Below are positions 25,952-33,656 of a stretch of 64,000 nucleotides of DNA, piece by piece; positions within the stretch are counted from its first letter, which is position 1; every line of letters starts with the position of its first letter. Source of the DNA: Psychrobacter sanguinis (lineage in GTDB: Bacteria; Pseudomonadota; Gammaproteobacteria; Pseudomonadales; Moraxellaceae); contig NZ_CP085990.1 of the NCBI RefSeq assembly GCF_020736705.1, forward strand, positions 2,604,001 through 2,668,000, given 5' to 3'. The notes under the pieces are model-generated. The model did no database searches and had not been told where the DNA came from. It saw only the letters and a list, made by a program, of their open reading frames with translations. The translations under genes and the position numbers were made by a program.

Positions 25952-27634
25952 ATGAATAAGTTTTGGACCGAATTCTATCCGGAAGGCGTCGCTAAAGAAT
26001 TACCCCCTCTCAATCAGTCGCTAAATGACTACTTCGATGAAACCCTAACAAAATTTGCTAAAAACAAATTTATGACCAATATGGGCGTGTCATATACCTA
26101 TGCCGAAGTAGATCAAATATCAAAGAATATAGCCGCATGGATTCAAAGTCTAGGATTAGCAAAAGGCTCAACTGTTGGGGTCATGATGCCTAACGTTAAT
26201 CAATATCTGCCTATAGTTATTGGCGCTTTACGTGCCGGCATGGTATTGACTCTAATTAACCCTCTGTATACTTCACGAGAATTAAAACATCAATTGATTG
26301 ATGCGGATGCCAAACTTATCTTTATTTTGGAACCATTCGCTCATGGCCTAGACTCTATTATTGACAAAACACCGGTAGAAACGGTCGTTGTGAGCGCTAT
26401 TGGTGATATGTTAGGCACCGCAAAAGGAACCTTGATTAATTTAGCGGCCAAACACCTTAAAAAAGCAGTGCCGAAGTATGATTTATCAGGCTGTTCAAAA
26501 TGCCAAGAAATTAGCTTTAAAGAGGTATTAAAGAAAGGCAAAAAGCTCAAATATACCCGTCCTGATATCAATCCTGATGACTTGGCAATGATTCAATACA
26601 CCGGTGGCACCACAGGGGTCGCTAAGGGTATCTTGATTACCCACCATAACGTGGTCTATGGTACCAAGCAATATGATGAATGGTTCAAGCCATTAAATTA
26701 TGATCCCAATAAAGACGGTCAGTTAACCTCAGTTATCGCTTTGCCGCTGTACCATATCTTCGCTTTTATTATCTCTTTACTCGGTTTTCGTACTGGACAA
26801 CATTTCTTACTGGTCACCAACCCTCGTGATATTAATGCGTTCGTAAAATTGCTGAAAAAAGAAGAGTTTCATCTGCTGCCTGCCGTAAACACCCTGTTCC
26901 AAGCCCTGTTGAATCATTCTGATTTTAAATCCGTTGATTTTTCAAAATTAAAACTGTCTTTGGCAGGCGGTATGGCCGCTACGCCTGAAATGGCACGTAA
27001 GTGGTTAGAAACCACTGGCGTTCCTATCCATGAAGGGTGGGGCATGTCAGAAACGCTTGGTGTTGGCACTGCAAACCCTCTAACTAATAGAGAGTTCACC
27101 GGTACGATTGGTATGCCTGTTCCAGGCGTCGATATCAAGATATTTGATGATGAAGAAAACGTACTGGGTGTGGGCGAGGAAGGTGAGATTGGTATTAAAG
27201 GGATGAACGTTATCAAAGGTTATCACAATCTTGATAACAGTAAGTTCTTTACCAAAGATGGGTATTTGAAGACAGGTGATGTCGGCACTATCGATGCAAA
27301 AGGCTATGTTAAACTTTTCGATAGAAAAAAAGACATGCTTATCGTCAGTGGCTTTAATGTCTATCCTAATGAGATTGAAGGCGTTGTAGAGATGCATCCT
27401 AAAGTTAGAGAATGCTCAGTAGTAGGTGTGGAGGATGAGCAACAAGGCCAATCTGTGAAACTGTTTGTGGTCACTGATGATAAAAGCTTAACCAAAAAAG
27501 AGCTGATTGAGTTTTGTAAAAAGAACTTAGCGGCTTATAAATGTCCTCGTCATGTTGAGTTCATTGATGAGCTACCCAAATCAACTGTGGGTAAAATTTT
27601 AAGACACGAACTACGCTCTAAGAGCAATGCATAG
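25952..27634 (+). CDS. Long-chain acyl-CoA synthetase (AMP-forming, FadD-like)
   Basis: A 560-residue adenylate-forming enzyme that activates a fatty acid to acyl-CoA. The ATP-binding motif YTGGTTGVAKGILITH lies near residue 213, GWGMSETLG near 360, the hinge DRKKDMLIVSGFNVYPNEIE near 455, and the catalytic lysine in PKSTVGKILRHELR near the end. The pattern matches FadD and related long-chain synthetases. AAGGTAAGTT precedes the ATG at 25952. It lies 250 bases after the racemase gene on the same strand and before a terminator at 27716-27750, so it is probably the last gene of the operon, though it could also have its own promoter. Confidence 0.9.
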   Translation: MNKFWTEFYPEGVAKELPPLNQSLNDYFDETLTKFAKNKFMTNMGVSYTYAEVDQISKNIAAWIQSLGLAKGSTVGVMMPNVNQYLPIVIGALRAGMVLTLINPLYTSRELKHQLIDADAKLIFILEPFAHGLDSIIDKTPVETVVVSAIGDMLGTAKGTLINLAAKHLKKAVPKYDLSGCSKCQEISFKEVLKKGKKLKYTRPDINPDDLAMIQYTGGTTGVAKGILITHHNVVYGTKQYDEWFKPLNYDPNKDGQLTSVIALPLYHIFAFIISLLGFRTGQHFLLVTNPRDINAFVKLLKKEEFHLLPAVNTLFQALLNHSDFKSVDFSKLKLSLAGGMAATPEMARKWLETTGVPIHEGWGMSETLGVGTANPLTNREFTGTIGMPVPGVDIKIFDDEENVLGVGEEGEIGIKGMNVIKGYHNLDNSKFFTKDGYLKTGDVGTIDAKGYVKLFDRKKDMLIVSGFNVYPNEIEGVVEMHPKVRECSVVGVEDEQQGQSVKLFVVTDDKSLTKKELIEFCKKNLAAYKCPRHVEFIDELPKSTVGKILRHELRSKSNA

Positions 27635-28044
27635 TTATTGCACAATAGCCATAATTGCATAGCCATCTTTAATGATGAGCGTTAAGAATCATTTTTAAGC
27701 ATCTTGTTTTATTCCTAAAAAGCTAGACCACAATCTGGTTTGGCTTTTTTGGCTTTAAGACCATCAATTAATTGCAATCATACTACTATCGATCTGTAAG
27801 TCCTTTTAATTGTGTAGATTACAACTGGGTTACAGTACAGACATTTGAGTTAAAGACTGGTTGGCTATCATTGTCTTAAATCTGTCACAAAATTTTCGGT
27901 GGTTCTTAACTGTTAGACCTATTTGGGTAATACACGACAGATATTTATAAGACGGTCTCTATTTTAGCTATATACAATTCAGCTATCTGCAATCTAAAGT
28001 ACAAACATTAAATAAGATTAATATTTTAATAAAAGGTGAGTGTT
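27635..28044. other. Intergenic region of 410 bp
   Basis: Holds the terminator of the beta-oxidation operon (27716-27750) and the upstream region of a small lipoprotein gene. The rest is AT-rich, and I see no gene or strong repeat in it. Confidence 0.6.
27716..27750 (+). terminator. Terminator of the beta-oxidation operon
   Basis: AAAGCTAGACC and GGTTTGGCTTT pair over 11 positions with two G-T wobbles, separated by a 7-base loop and followed by a run of T. It lies about 85 bases past the acyl-CoA synthetase stop codon. Confidence 0.7.
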
Positions 28045-28458
28045 ATGACTAAGACAAAATTAATTTCTGCCGGCCTAATGGCTGCAGCTTTAAGTGTGGC
28101 ATCGGGTTGTACCTCGACTCCGCTTATTTTAGATGGTCCTGTTTATCATCCTAATGGCGATTATAAAAAACACGACAATCATAAAAACAAAAATAAGCAC
28201 AATAATCATAAAAACAAAGGCTATAAGAATACCAACAATAAAGCCAATGCAGAAAGGCTTGCTACTCGTAAACTAAATAGCATGGGATATAGAGTTGAAA
28301 AGTTAGACTATAAAGAGAAGCAGGGTATTGTTAAAGCCAAAGCTTATCGCGGTGGTAGCAAGTATAAGATTGATTTGAGCTATCCTAGCATGCAAGTTAT
28401 TAATATAAAAAAGGACTCTGCACACGACAAAAAAATCATCCCCACCGGATTTTCATAG
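28045..28458 (+). CDS. Small lipoprotein, C-terminus altered by IS insertion
   Basis: A 137-residue protein as it stands. The ATG at 28045 has AAGGTGAG upstream; a GTG nine bases earlier overlaps that site and is unlikely. A signal peptide ends in the lipobox VASGC with Cys22. It is followed by a Lys/His/Asn-rich linker with HKNKNKHNNHKNKG, and then a globular segment TRKLNSMGYRVEKLDYKEKQGIVKAKAYRGGSKYKIDLSYPS that resembles small periplasmic PepSY-like domains. The IS at 28416-29607 entered in the last codons. Joining the flanks gives a native end of Lys-Lys-Asp-stop, 124 residues. The present frame instead runs 13 codons into the IS. Function is unknown; the core is intact, so it may still work. 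Confidence 0.75.
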   Translation: MTKTKLISAGLMAAALSVASGCTSTPLILDGPVYHPNGDYKKHDNHKNKNKHNNHKNKGYKNTNNKANAERLATRKLNSMGYRVEKLDYKEKQGIVKAKAYRGGSKYKIDLSYPSMQVINIKKDSAHDKKIIPTGFS

Positions 28459-29607
28459 GTTTAGGGGTTAAAAAGCTAACTAACTGTCGAAAGACAGTCT
28501 TATCATTGTTAAAAAACACCAAACGAAGACCTTCAATCAATAAATCCAGACCAAGCGCAAACAAACTGGCTTGAGGTCGAGCGTTTGACTTCAACTTGCG
28601 TTTTAACGGCTTATCTTTGTCTTTATAAATACCGACATGATAAGCCCAACAAAATGCTAAGGCGTTCACTGCGACTAATTTACTGACCCGATCAAGATGG
28701 GTTAAGTGGGTATCTTCAAGATTAAAGCCACTCCCCTTTAGACAAGCAAATAAAGTCTCAATTTCCCAACGCTTGCCATAGCTTATCATCGCATCCACTG
28801 TTTCTAGTTGATTGGTTGCCACAATCACTAAACCGTAGTCTTTATCACGCTTGGCAAATACTCGAACCAAACAACCATCGACAGTCAGTATTCGCCCATG
28901 TCGATATGTTTCTTGATGGCCAACATGGCGAAATAACTCTTTAATCTGTACCAACTTGCCATGATGATTCTTAACTTTACTGTTCTTCTTAATCCGTATG
29001 GCAAAGGGTATGTGATTATTGGTGAGCCAGTTAAACCATTTTTCGCCAACAAACTCTCTGTCTGCTACTATCATCTCAAGGTTATCTTTGCCAAATTGTT
29101 TGATAAACCGCTCAATAAGTTCACAGCGTTCAAGATGGTTTGTATTACCTCGCTTATCTAGCATTTGCCAGTATAAGGGGATGGCTATCCCTTTATATAC
29201 CACCCCTAGCATAAAGATGTTGAGGTTACTTTTACCCCATTTCCAGTTGGTGCGGTCAATGGTTAAGGTGACTTTGCCTAGCCCAAACAGTCGATATATC
29301 ATTAAAGCTAATTGATCATAGTCTATCCTCGCTTCGGCAAAAAATCGCTGTAGTCTGCGATAGTGACTGTCGGTCTTGCCACCCTTAGGAATGTGTCTTG
29401 CTATTTTTTTTAAGATTACTGCTTTGAGCAGTAATCAGGGCTATTATCATTAAGCTCAAACATGTGATTCTTGCCTTGTTCATACTCAGGTTTTGGGTTA
29501 AAGTTTCACTAAGTCTGTTAAAGTTTGGCATGGTCTGATTCGTCTTAAAAATTACTATTATGCCTTTGCTTTAACAGACTTTTTTGTTTTTTTTGTCGTG
29601 TGCAGAG
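28416..29607 (-). mobile_element. ISAba1-like insertion sequence, IS4 family (IS10 group)
   Basis: A complete 1192-bp element. The ends are perfect 20-bp inverted repeats starting CTCTGCACACGAC (28416-28435 and 29588-29607). It is flanked by an exact 9-bp target duplication AAAAAAGGA (28407-28415 and 29608-29616). Length, terminal sequence, 9-bp duplication and transposase all resemble ISAba1 from Acinetobacter. Intact ends and duplication imply recent insertion. ISAba1 is known to drive neighbouring genes from an outward promoter; whether this one affects the Mpo1-like gene 42 bases beyond its right end is untested. Confidence 0.93.
28436..29531 (-). pseudogene. IS4-family transposase, frame interrupted at a run of eight A
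   Basis: Translation starts at the ATG at 29531 (MPNFNRLSETLTQNLSMNK) but meets a stop after about 47 codons. The conserved remainder, LMIYRLFGLGKVTLTIDRTNWKWG onward, lies in the +1 frame and ends at 28436. The switch falls in a run of eight A on the coding strand (29402-29413 region); seven A would join the frames. The catalytic core is otherwise whole: Asp in TIDRTNWKWG, Asp in VADREF, and the Y-R-E-K signature in YGKRWEIETLFACLKG. So the gene is either inactivated by one inserted base or expressed by slippage at the A run. The main frame alone would give a 288-residue protein. Confidence 0.85.
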
Positions 29608-29648
29608 AAAAAAGGACTAAAATAGATAGTATAAGCAAGGAGGCTACT

Positions 29649-30035
29649 ATGAAAAATTTTAAGGATAATAAACCCACATTACAATCTACTAATAACTTCC
29701 CCTTAATTACTACCAAAGCGGAGTTTGAAAGCTTCTATAGCTTTTACTTGAGCCAACATCAAAATATCAGTTGTCGCCGACTGCACTTTGTAGGTAGTAG
29801 CTTTGGCCTAATTGGGCTGGCCACTACTATTAACACAGGTAAAATAAGTCCGCTACTGAAAGGAATCACAGCGGGCTATGCTTGTGCTTGGGTAGGTCAT
29901 TTCTTTTTCGAGAAAAACAAACCCGCCACTTTTAAATATCCGCTACAAAGTTTTAGCAGTGACTTTAGAATGTATGCAGATGTACTACGCGGTAGGTTAA
30001 GTCTAAAAGATCCAAAATTTGATAAAGTTAGCTGA
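29649..30035 (+). CDS. Mpo1-like (DUF962) small membrane protein
   Basis: A 128-residue protein started at the ATG at 29649, which has a full AAGGAGG site; an earlier in-frame start lies partly in the IS and is an artefact of the insertion. The sequence FESFYSFYLSQHQNISCRRLHFVG, two hydrophobic segments around 55-90, then AWVGHFFFEKNKPATFKYPLQSFSSDFRM match the Mpo1/DUF962 family. The yeast member is a dioxygenase in alpha-oxidation of 2-hydroxy fatty acids, with conserved histidines present here in LHFVG and GHFFFE. The bacterial role is not established. The IS ends 42 bases upstream and may have replaced the native promoter. Confidence 0.88.
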   Translation: MKNFKDNKPTLQSTNNFPLITTKAEFESFYSFYLSQHQNISCRRLHFVGSSFGLIGLATTINTGKISPLLKGITAGYACAWVGHFFFEKNKPATFKYPLQSFSSDFRMYADVLRGRLSLKDPKFDKVS

Positions 30036-30121
30036 CAGTAGTAACGACTAGTCACTACTGGAGTGACATAGTGTGTTTAAAGGTGGGCAACTTCAATAAT
30101 CTCTTATCTGTATGTAAATAT

Positions 30122-30156
30122 AACCGCCCTGATATTAAGTATCAGGGCGGTTTTTT
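30122..30156 (+). terminator. Strong terminator of the Mpo1-like gene
   Basis: AACCGCCCTGATA (30122-30134) and TATCAGGGCGGTT (30140-30152) form a perfect 13-bp stem with loop TTAAG, running into a T tract. Confidence 0.93.
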
Positions 30157-30295
30157 ATACTTAGTATGTTTTTAATGTTTTGTATTAAACTAAAAAATAG
30201 CACAAGATAAATTATCAAGAATCAGCTAAACTGCCTCGCTAAGACTAAGTAATATTTATTGATAGCACGTACATTAAAGTAAAAGGCACCTCGTT

Positions 30296-31006
30296 ATGGA
30301 ACAAGCAACAACTCCCATGGAATCTAAACCCGTATTCATGCCAAGAGTGGGCAGTGATAATCTGGTAAAAACCGATATGGTTCGAATTGAACGGCATGTG
30401 GGGTTTGCTACTAGACAGAAGAAAAAGACCCTTAACGATCTGCACCGAGTCATCAAAAAGAAATATGGCTTTAAAAATGTATTAGAACTGTCTACCAAAT
30501 CAGGCAATAAATTAAGCTTCCCATTAAGTCCTTATAGCTTACAAATTACCAATGACGACGGCCAAAAGTACAGTGTTGAGAATGCTTTCCAGGCCAGTAA
30601 GGTGTTTGAACAAGGTGGACCTTATTTGGACTTACTGACTGAGAAGCCTAGACAGGCGAGAAAAGATGACCGTTTAATCTCATCGGGTGAGTTAACTGGT
30701 TATGATTATTTTGGTATGGAATGGGGTGTCGAACCATTAACCACTTTTTATGACTGGCTTTATATCAACGCGCTAAAACAACATCCAGAATTACATGAAG
30801 AAGTTGTTCAGTATCAAGCTTTCACTGATATCTCGTTTAATCCAAAGAGATCTGTTCATTGTGCGGCTTACTCACTGGCGATGTTTGTGGCTCTACATAA
30901 GCGAGATTTGCTAGAGGATGTTGAAGATCCTGGCACCTTTTATGATTTGGTTACTGGTTTTGAGCTAAGCAATACCGAGCATCTTTTGGAAGAGGGTTGG
31001 TTTTAA
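30296..31006 (+). CDS. NADAR-family antitoxin-like protein (DarT1-associated type), orphan
   Basis: A 236-residue protein. It begins SKPVFMPR and continues with a HVGFATRQKKKTLNDLH segment, SFPLSPYSLQI, the core KYSVENAFQASKVFEQGGPY, then FYDWLYINAL and FTDISFNPKRSVHCAAYSLAMFV. This order matches my memory of the NADAR proteins found next to DarT1 toxins. NADAR enzymes remove ADP-ribose from nucleic-acid bases and so protect the cell from the DarT toxin. No DarT-like gene lies on either side: upstream are a terminator and the Mpo1-like gene, downstream a convergent LysR gene. It may therefore be an orphan antitoxin or have a separate role. AAAGG precedes the ATG. Confidence 0.72.
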   Translation: MEQATTPMESKPVFMPRVGSDNLVKTDMVRIERHVGFATRQKKKTLNDLHRVIKKKYGFKNVLELSTKSGNKLSFPLSPYSLQITNDDGQKYSVENAFQASKVFEQGGPYLDLLTEKPRQARKDDRLISSGELTGYDYFGMEWGVEPLTTFYDWLYINALKQHPELHEEVVQYQAFTDISFNPKRSVHCAAYSLAMFVALHKRDLLEDVEDPGTFYDLVTGFELSNTEHLLEEGWF

Positions 31007-31075
31007 CTACCGACCAGTTACTTGCCCCGTGTTTGATTGTAGTTAGCCTGACAAACCACATATAAACATATGGTA

Positions 31076-31975
31076 TTAAAAGCGCTTAGTGGTACTCAGC
31101 TCTTTTTTTATAAACTCAATGAATGAGCTGACCCGCTGTGATAGCTTTCTATTCCTATAGTAGACTAGGTTAATGGGCTGCTGCATTTTTATTGTACTAG
31201 CAGCAAATAATTCAATCAGTCGCCCTTCTTTGAGGTCTTGTTGAGTCATAAAGTCAGATAAGCAGACAATGCCAGTACCGCACAAGGCTAATTGCCTTAA
31301 AGTTTCACCGCTATCGGCTTTTATATTGGTCTGAGCATGAAATAAATTATTAAAAGTATCATATATTGGCCAATCATTTAGCTTGGGTAGAGAATTAAAG
31401 CCCAATAACTGATGGTGAGCCAAATCTTCTACACTTTGCGGTGTACCATATTTTTGTAGATATTCTGGGCTGGCTAGAATTCGAATCTGACTTAAGCCTA
31501 GTGGTGTGGCACTTAAGGTAGAGTCCTTTAGCTCTCCAATGCGCACTGCCACATCGGTTCGCTCCTCTAATAAATCTACCAGACTTTCATTGCTTACCAG
31601 TTCGATATCGATTTGCGGATAGGCTTGGCTATATTTTGTCATCAGTGGAGCAATGACATGTAGCATAAAAGGGGTAGCCGCGTCGATTCTCAGCTTACCT
31701 GAGGGTACCTCTTTGTTTTTTATCAACATATCCTCAGCGGCTTCTAGATCATTTAATACACCCCGTATCCGTGCTAAATACATCTCACCCTCTTGGGTCA
31801 GCTCCAGGCGTCTTGTTGTGCGTCTAAATAATGCCGTATCTAACTTTCTCTCCAACCTCGCTAAAGATCGGCTTACTGCTGATACCGTAACATCTAGGTA
31901 TTCAGCCGCCTGACTTATACTGCCAGTGTCAACAATACTTATAAAAGTATCAAGCTCATTAAGGGTGACTTTCAT
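31076..31975 (-). CDS. LysR-type transcriptional regulator
   Basis: A 299-residue LysR regulator. The DNA-binding domain covers residues 1-60, with TFISIVDTGSISQAAEYLDVTVSAVSRSLARLERKLDTALFRRTTRRLELT. The effector domain opens at GKLRIDAATPFML and matches the AaeR/DsdC-type group that often controls oxidoreductase genes. It is divergent from dkgB across 131 bases that contain a perfect 14-bp palindrome (32054-32067), the usual arrangement for a LysR protein and its target. Regulation of dkgB-mdaB is therefore likely. The inducer might be a reactive aldehyde or quinone, by analogy with the target enzymes. Confidence 0.9.
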   Translation of the reverse strand: MKVTLNELDTFISIVDTGSISQAAEYLDVTVSAVSRSLARLERKLDTALFRRTTRRLELTQEGEMYLARIRGVLNDLEAAEDMLIKNKEVPSGKLRIDAATPFMLHVIAPLMTKYSQAYPQIDIELVSNESLVDLLEERTDVAVRIGELKDSTLSATPLGLSQIRILASPEYLQKYGTPQSVEDLAHHQLLGFNSLPKLNDWPIYDTFNNLFHAQTNIKADSGETLRQLALCGTGIVCLSDFMTQQDLKEGRLIELFAASTIKMQQPINLVYYRNRKLSQRVSSFIEFIKKELSTTKRF

Positions 31976-32053
31976 TATTGACTCTTATGCAAAAGAATTT
32001 TGATTTACTGTGCCTTCTTATCAATTAACTGTCTATATATACTATCTCTCAAC

Positions 32054-32067
32054 AAGCAATATTGCTT
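32054..32067. promoter_or_regulatory. 14-bp palindrome, candidate LysR binding site
   Basis: AAGCAATATTGCTT is a perfect palindrome 39 bases before the dkgB start codon and within the divergent LysR-dkgB intergenic region. It also fits the T-N11-A type of pattern expected of LysR boxes. Confidence 0.45.
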
Positions 32068-32106
32068 ATAAGCTTAACGTTTACCATAAAAAGACAGGTG
32101 AATTAT

Positions 32107-32910
32107 ATGAGACTTCCAGAATTCGGTTTAGGTACATTTAGACTGCAAGGAGAGACCGTTATCAACTCTGTAGAAAATGCACTAGATTTAGGCTATAGAG
32201 CCATAGATACTGCACAAATATATGGCAACGAGGCAGACATTGGTGCGGCGATAAAAAATAGCGGCATTGCTACCGAGTCTATATATCTTACCACCAAAAT
32301 CTGGGTAGATAATTTATCCAAAGACGCTCTTGTCCCCAGTCTCAAAGAAAGCTTAAATAACCTGGGCGTTGATAGCGTAGACTTAACCCTGATCCATTGG
32401 CCAGCACCTTCAGGTCCTGTGCCACTTGAAGAATACATGATCGCCTTACTTGAGGCAAAAAACTTAGGTCTAACTAAGAAGATCGGAGTGTCTAATTTCA
32501 ATATTGAATTACTACAACAAGCCATCGATGTGGTAGGGGCTGAAAATATCGAAACCAATCAAATAGAGCTTAGTCCTTATCTACAAAATCGTAAATTGGT
32601 TAGTTTTATGCATCAACAACGTATAAAGGTCACTTCATATATGACTTTGGCCTACGGTAAAGCACTAAAAGATGCGGTAATCCAAAAAATAGCTGAGCAA
32701 AACGGACAAACTCCTGCCCAAGTTATTTTAGCGTGGGCACTGGCCAAAGACTATGCGGTTATTCCTTCATCCACGAAGCGTGAGAATCTTGCCAGCAATT
32801 TACAAGCCCAAAACATAACTTTAAGTGGTGAGCAAATGGCACAAATTGATCAGTTAGAAGCCAACAGCCGCGAAGTGAATCCTGAAGGTCTAGCACCAAT
32901 TTGGGATTAA
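32107..32910 (+). CDS. dkgB: Aldo/keto reductase DkgB (2,5-diketo-D-gluconate / methylglyoxal reductase)
   Basis: A 267-residue enzyme, exactly the length of E. coli DkgB, started at the ATG at 32107 with AGGTGAAT upstream. It reduces small aldehydes and ketones, including methylglyoxal, with NADPH. The catalytic tetrad is visible: Asp in [13 protein letters not shown] with its Tyr, Lys in [12 protein letters not shown], and His in TLIHWP. The NADPH-binding [14 protein letters not shown] lies near the C-terminus, and the ending GLAPIWD closely resembles DkgB. It is followed 35 bases later by mdaB, so the two probably form an operon for carbonyl and quinone stress under the divergent LysR regulator. 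Confidence 0.93.
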   Translation: MRLPEFGLGTFRLQGETVINSVENALDLGYRAIDTAQIYGNEADIGAAIKNSGIATESIYLTTKIWVDNLSKDALVPSLKESLNNLGVDSVDLTLIHWPAPSGPVPLEEYMIALLEAKNLGLTKKIGVSNFNIELLQQAIDVVGAENIETNQIELSPYLQNRKLVSFMHQQRIKVTSYMTLAYGKALKDAVIQKIAEQNGQTPAQVILAWALAKDYAVIPSSTKRENLASNLQAQNITLSGEQMAQIDQLEANSREVNPEGLAPIWD

Positions 32911-32945
32911 TATTAAAAACATTGGATAGATATAGAGCAGTTAAC

Positions 32946-33530
32946 ATGAAAAACATATTGATATTAAATGGCGGTAAAAACTTTGCCCATTCGCACGGCA
33001 AACTTAATGACACTATGACGCAGACTGCCGAAGCACACTTGCTAAACTTGGGTCATCAGGTAAAAGTGACTCATATTGATGCCGGCTATGATGTAGAGGA
33101 GGAGATACAAAAGTGGCTTTGGGCAGATGTGGTCATTCAACAGGCCCCAGCTTGGTGGATGGGTGTGCCTTGGATCGTTAAAAAGTATATCGATGAGGTG
33201 TTCACTCTAGGTCACGGCCGCTTATATCAAAGCGATGGACGCACGCGTCAAGATCCTGCGAAGAAATATGGCTCTGGCGGTTTGTTACAAGGCAAGCAAT
33301 ACATGCTTTCAGTCACTTGGAATGCGCCCGCCATTGCCTTTACCGATCCTAAGCAGTTCTTTGAAGCGGCTGGCGTGGACGGGGTCTATATTGCTACTCA
33401 TAAAGCCTATCAGTTTTTAGGTATGACACCATTGCCCACCTTTATGAGTAATGATGTCATCAAAAACCCAACTATTGATAGTGATATACAAAATTATCAA
33501 GCGCATTTGACCGCCGTCTTTGGTCATTAG
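32946..33530 (+). CDS. mdaB: NADPH:quinone reductase MdaB
   Basis: A 194-residue flavodoxin-like oxidoreductase, the usual length of MdaB. I start it at the ATG at 32946; a longer frame begins inside dkgB. It performs two-electron reduction of quinones, which avoids redox cycling. The opening NILILNGGKNFAHSHGKLN forms the FAD-binding strand and loop. QQAPAWWMGVPWIVKKYIDEVF holds the conserved WW-x-x-P flavin segment, and YMLSVTWNAPAIAF follows. It lies downstream of dkgB and before a shared terminator at 33592-33629. Confidence 0.92.
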   Translation: MKNILILNGGKNFAHSHGKLNDTMTQTAEAHLLNLGHQVKVTHIDAGYDVEEEIQKWLWADVVIQQAPAWWMGVPWIVKKYIDEVFTLGHGRLYQSDGRTRQDPAKKYGSGGLLQGKQYMLSVTWNAPAIAFTDPKQFFEAAGVDGVYIATHKAYQFLGMTPLPTFMSNDVIKNPTIDSDIQNYQAHLTAVFGH

Positions 33531-33591
33531 TGGCTAGGAATTAGCTTTTATCAGATTATTATTAATCCACTTACTCATTTACGAGACAATT

Positions 33592-33629
33592 AAAAAAGGC
33601 CTGAAAAACATATTTTTTGGGCCTTTTTT
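33592..33629. terminator. Bidirectional terminator between mdaB and the permease gene
   Basis: AAAAAAGGCC (33592-33601) and GGCCTTTTTT (33620-33629) form a perfect 10-bp stem. A and T runs on both sides allow it to work for the converging genes that end at 33530 and 33657. Confidence 0.85.
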
Positions 33630-33656
33630 AATTGAACTGTGTATGCCACACGATAT

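Noticed and set aside
29019..29315. Plus-strand frames across the IS
   Set aside because: They are antisense shadows of the transposase with no coding features.
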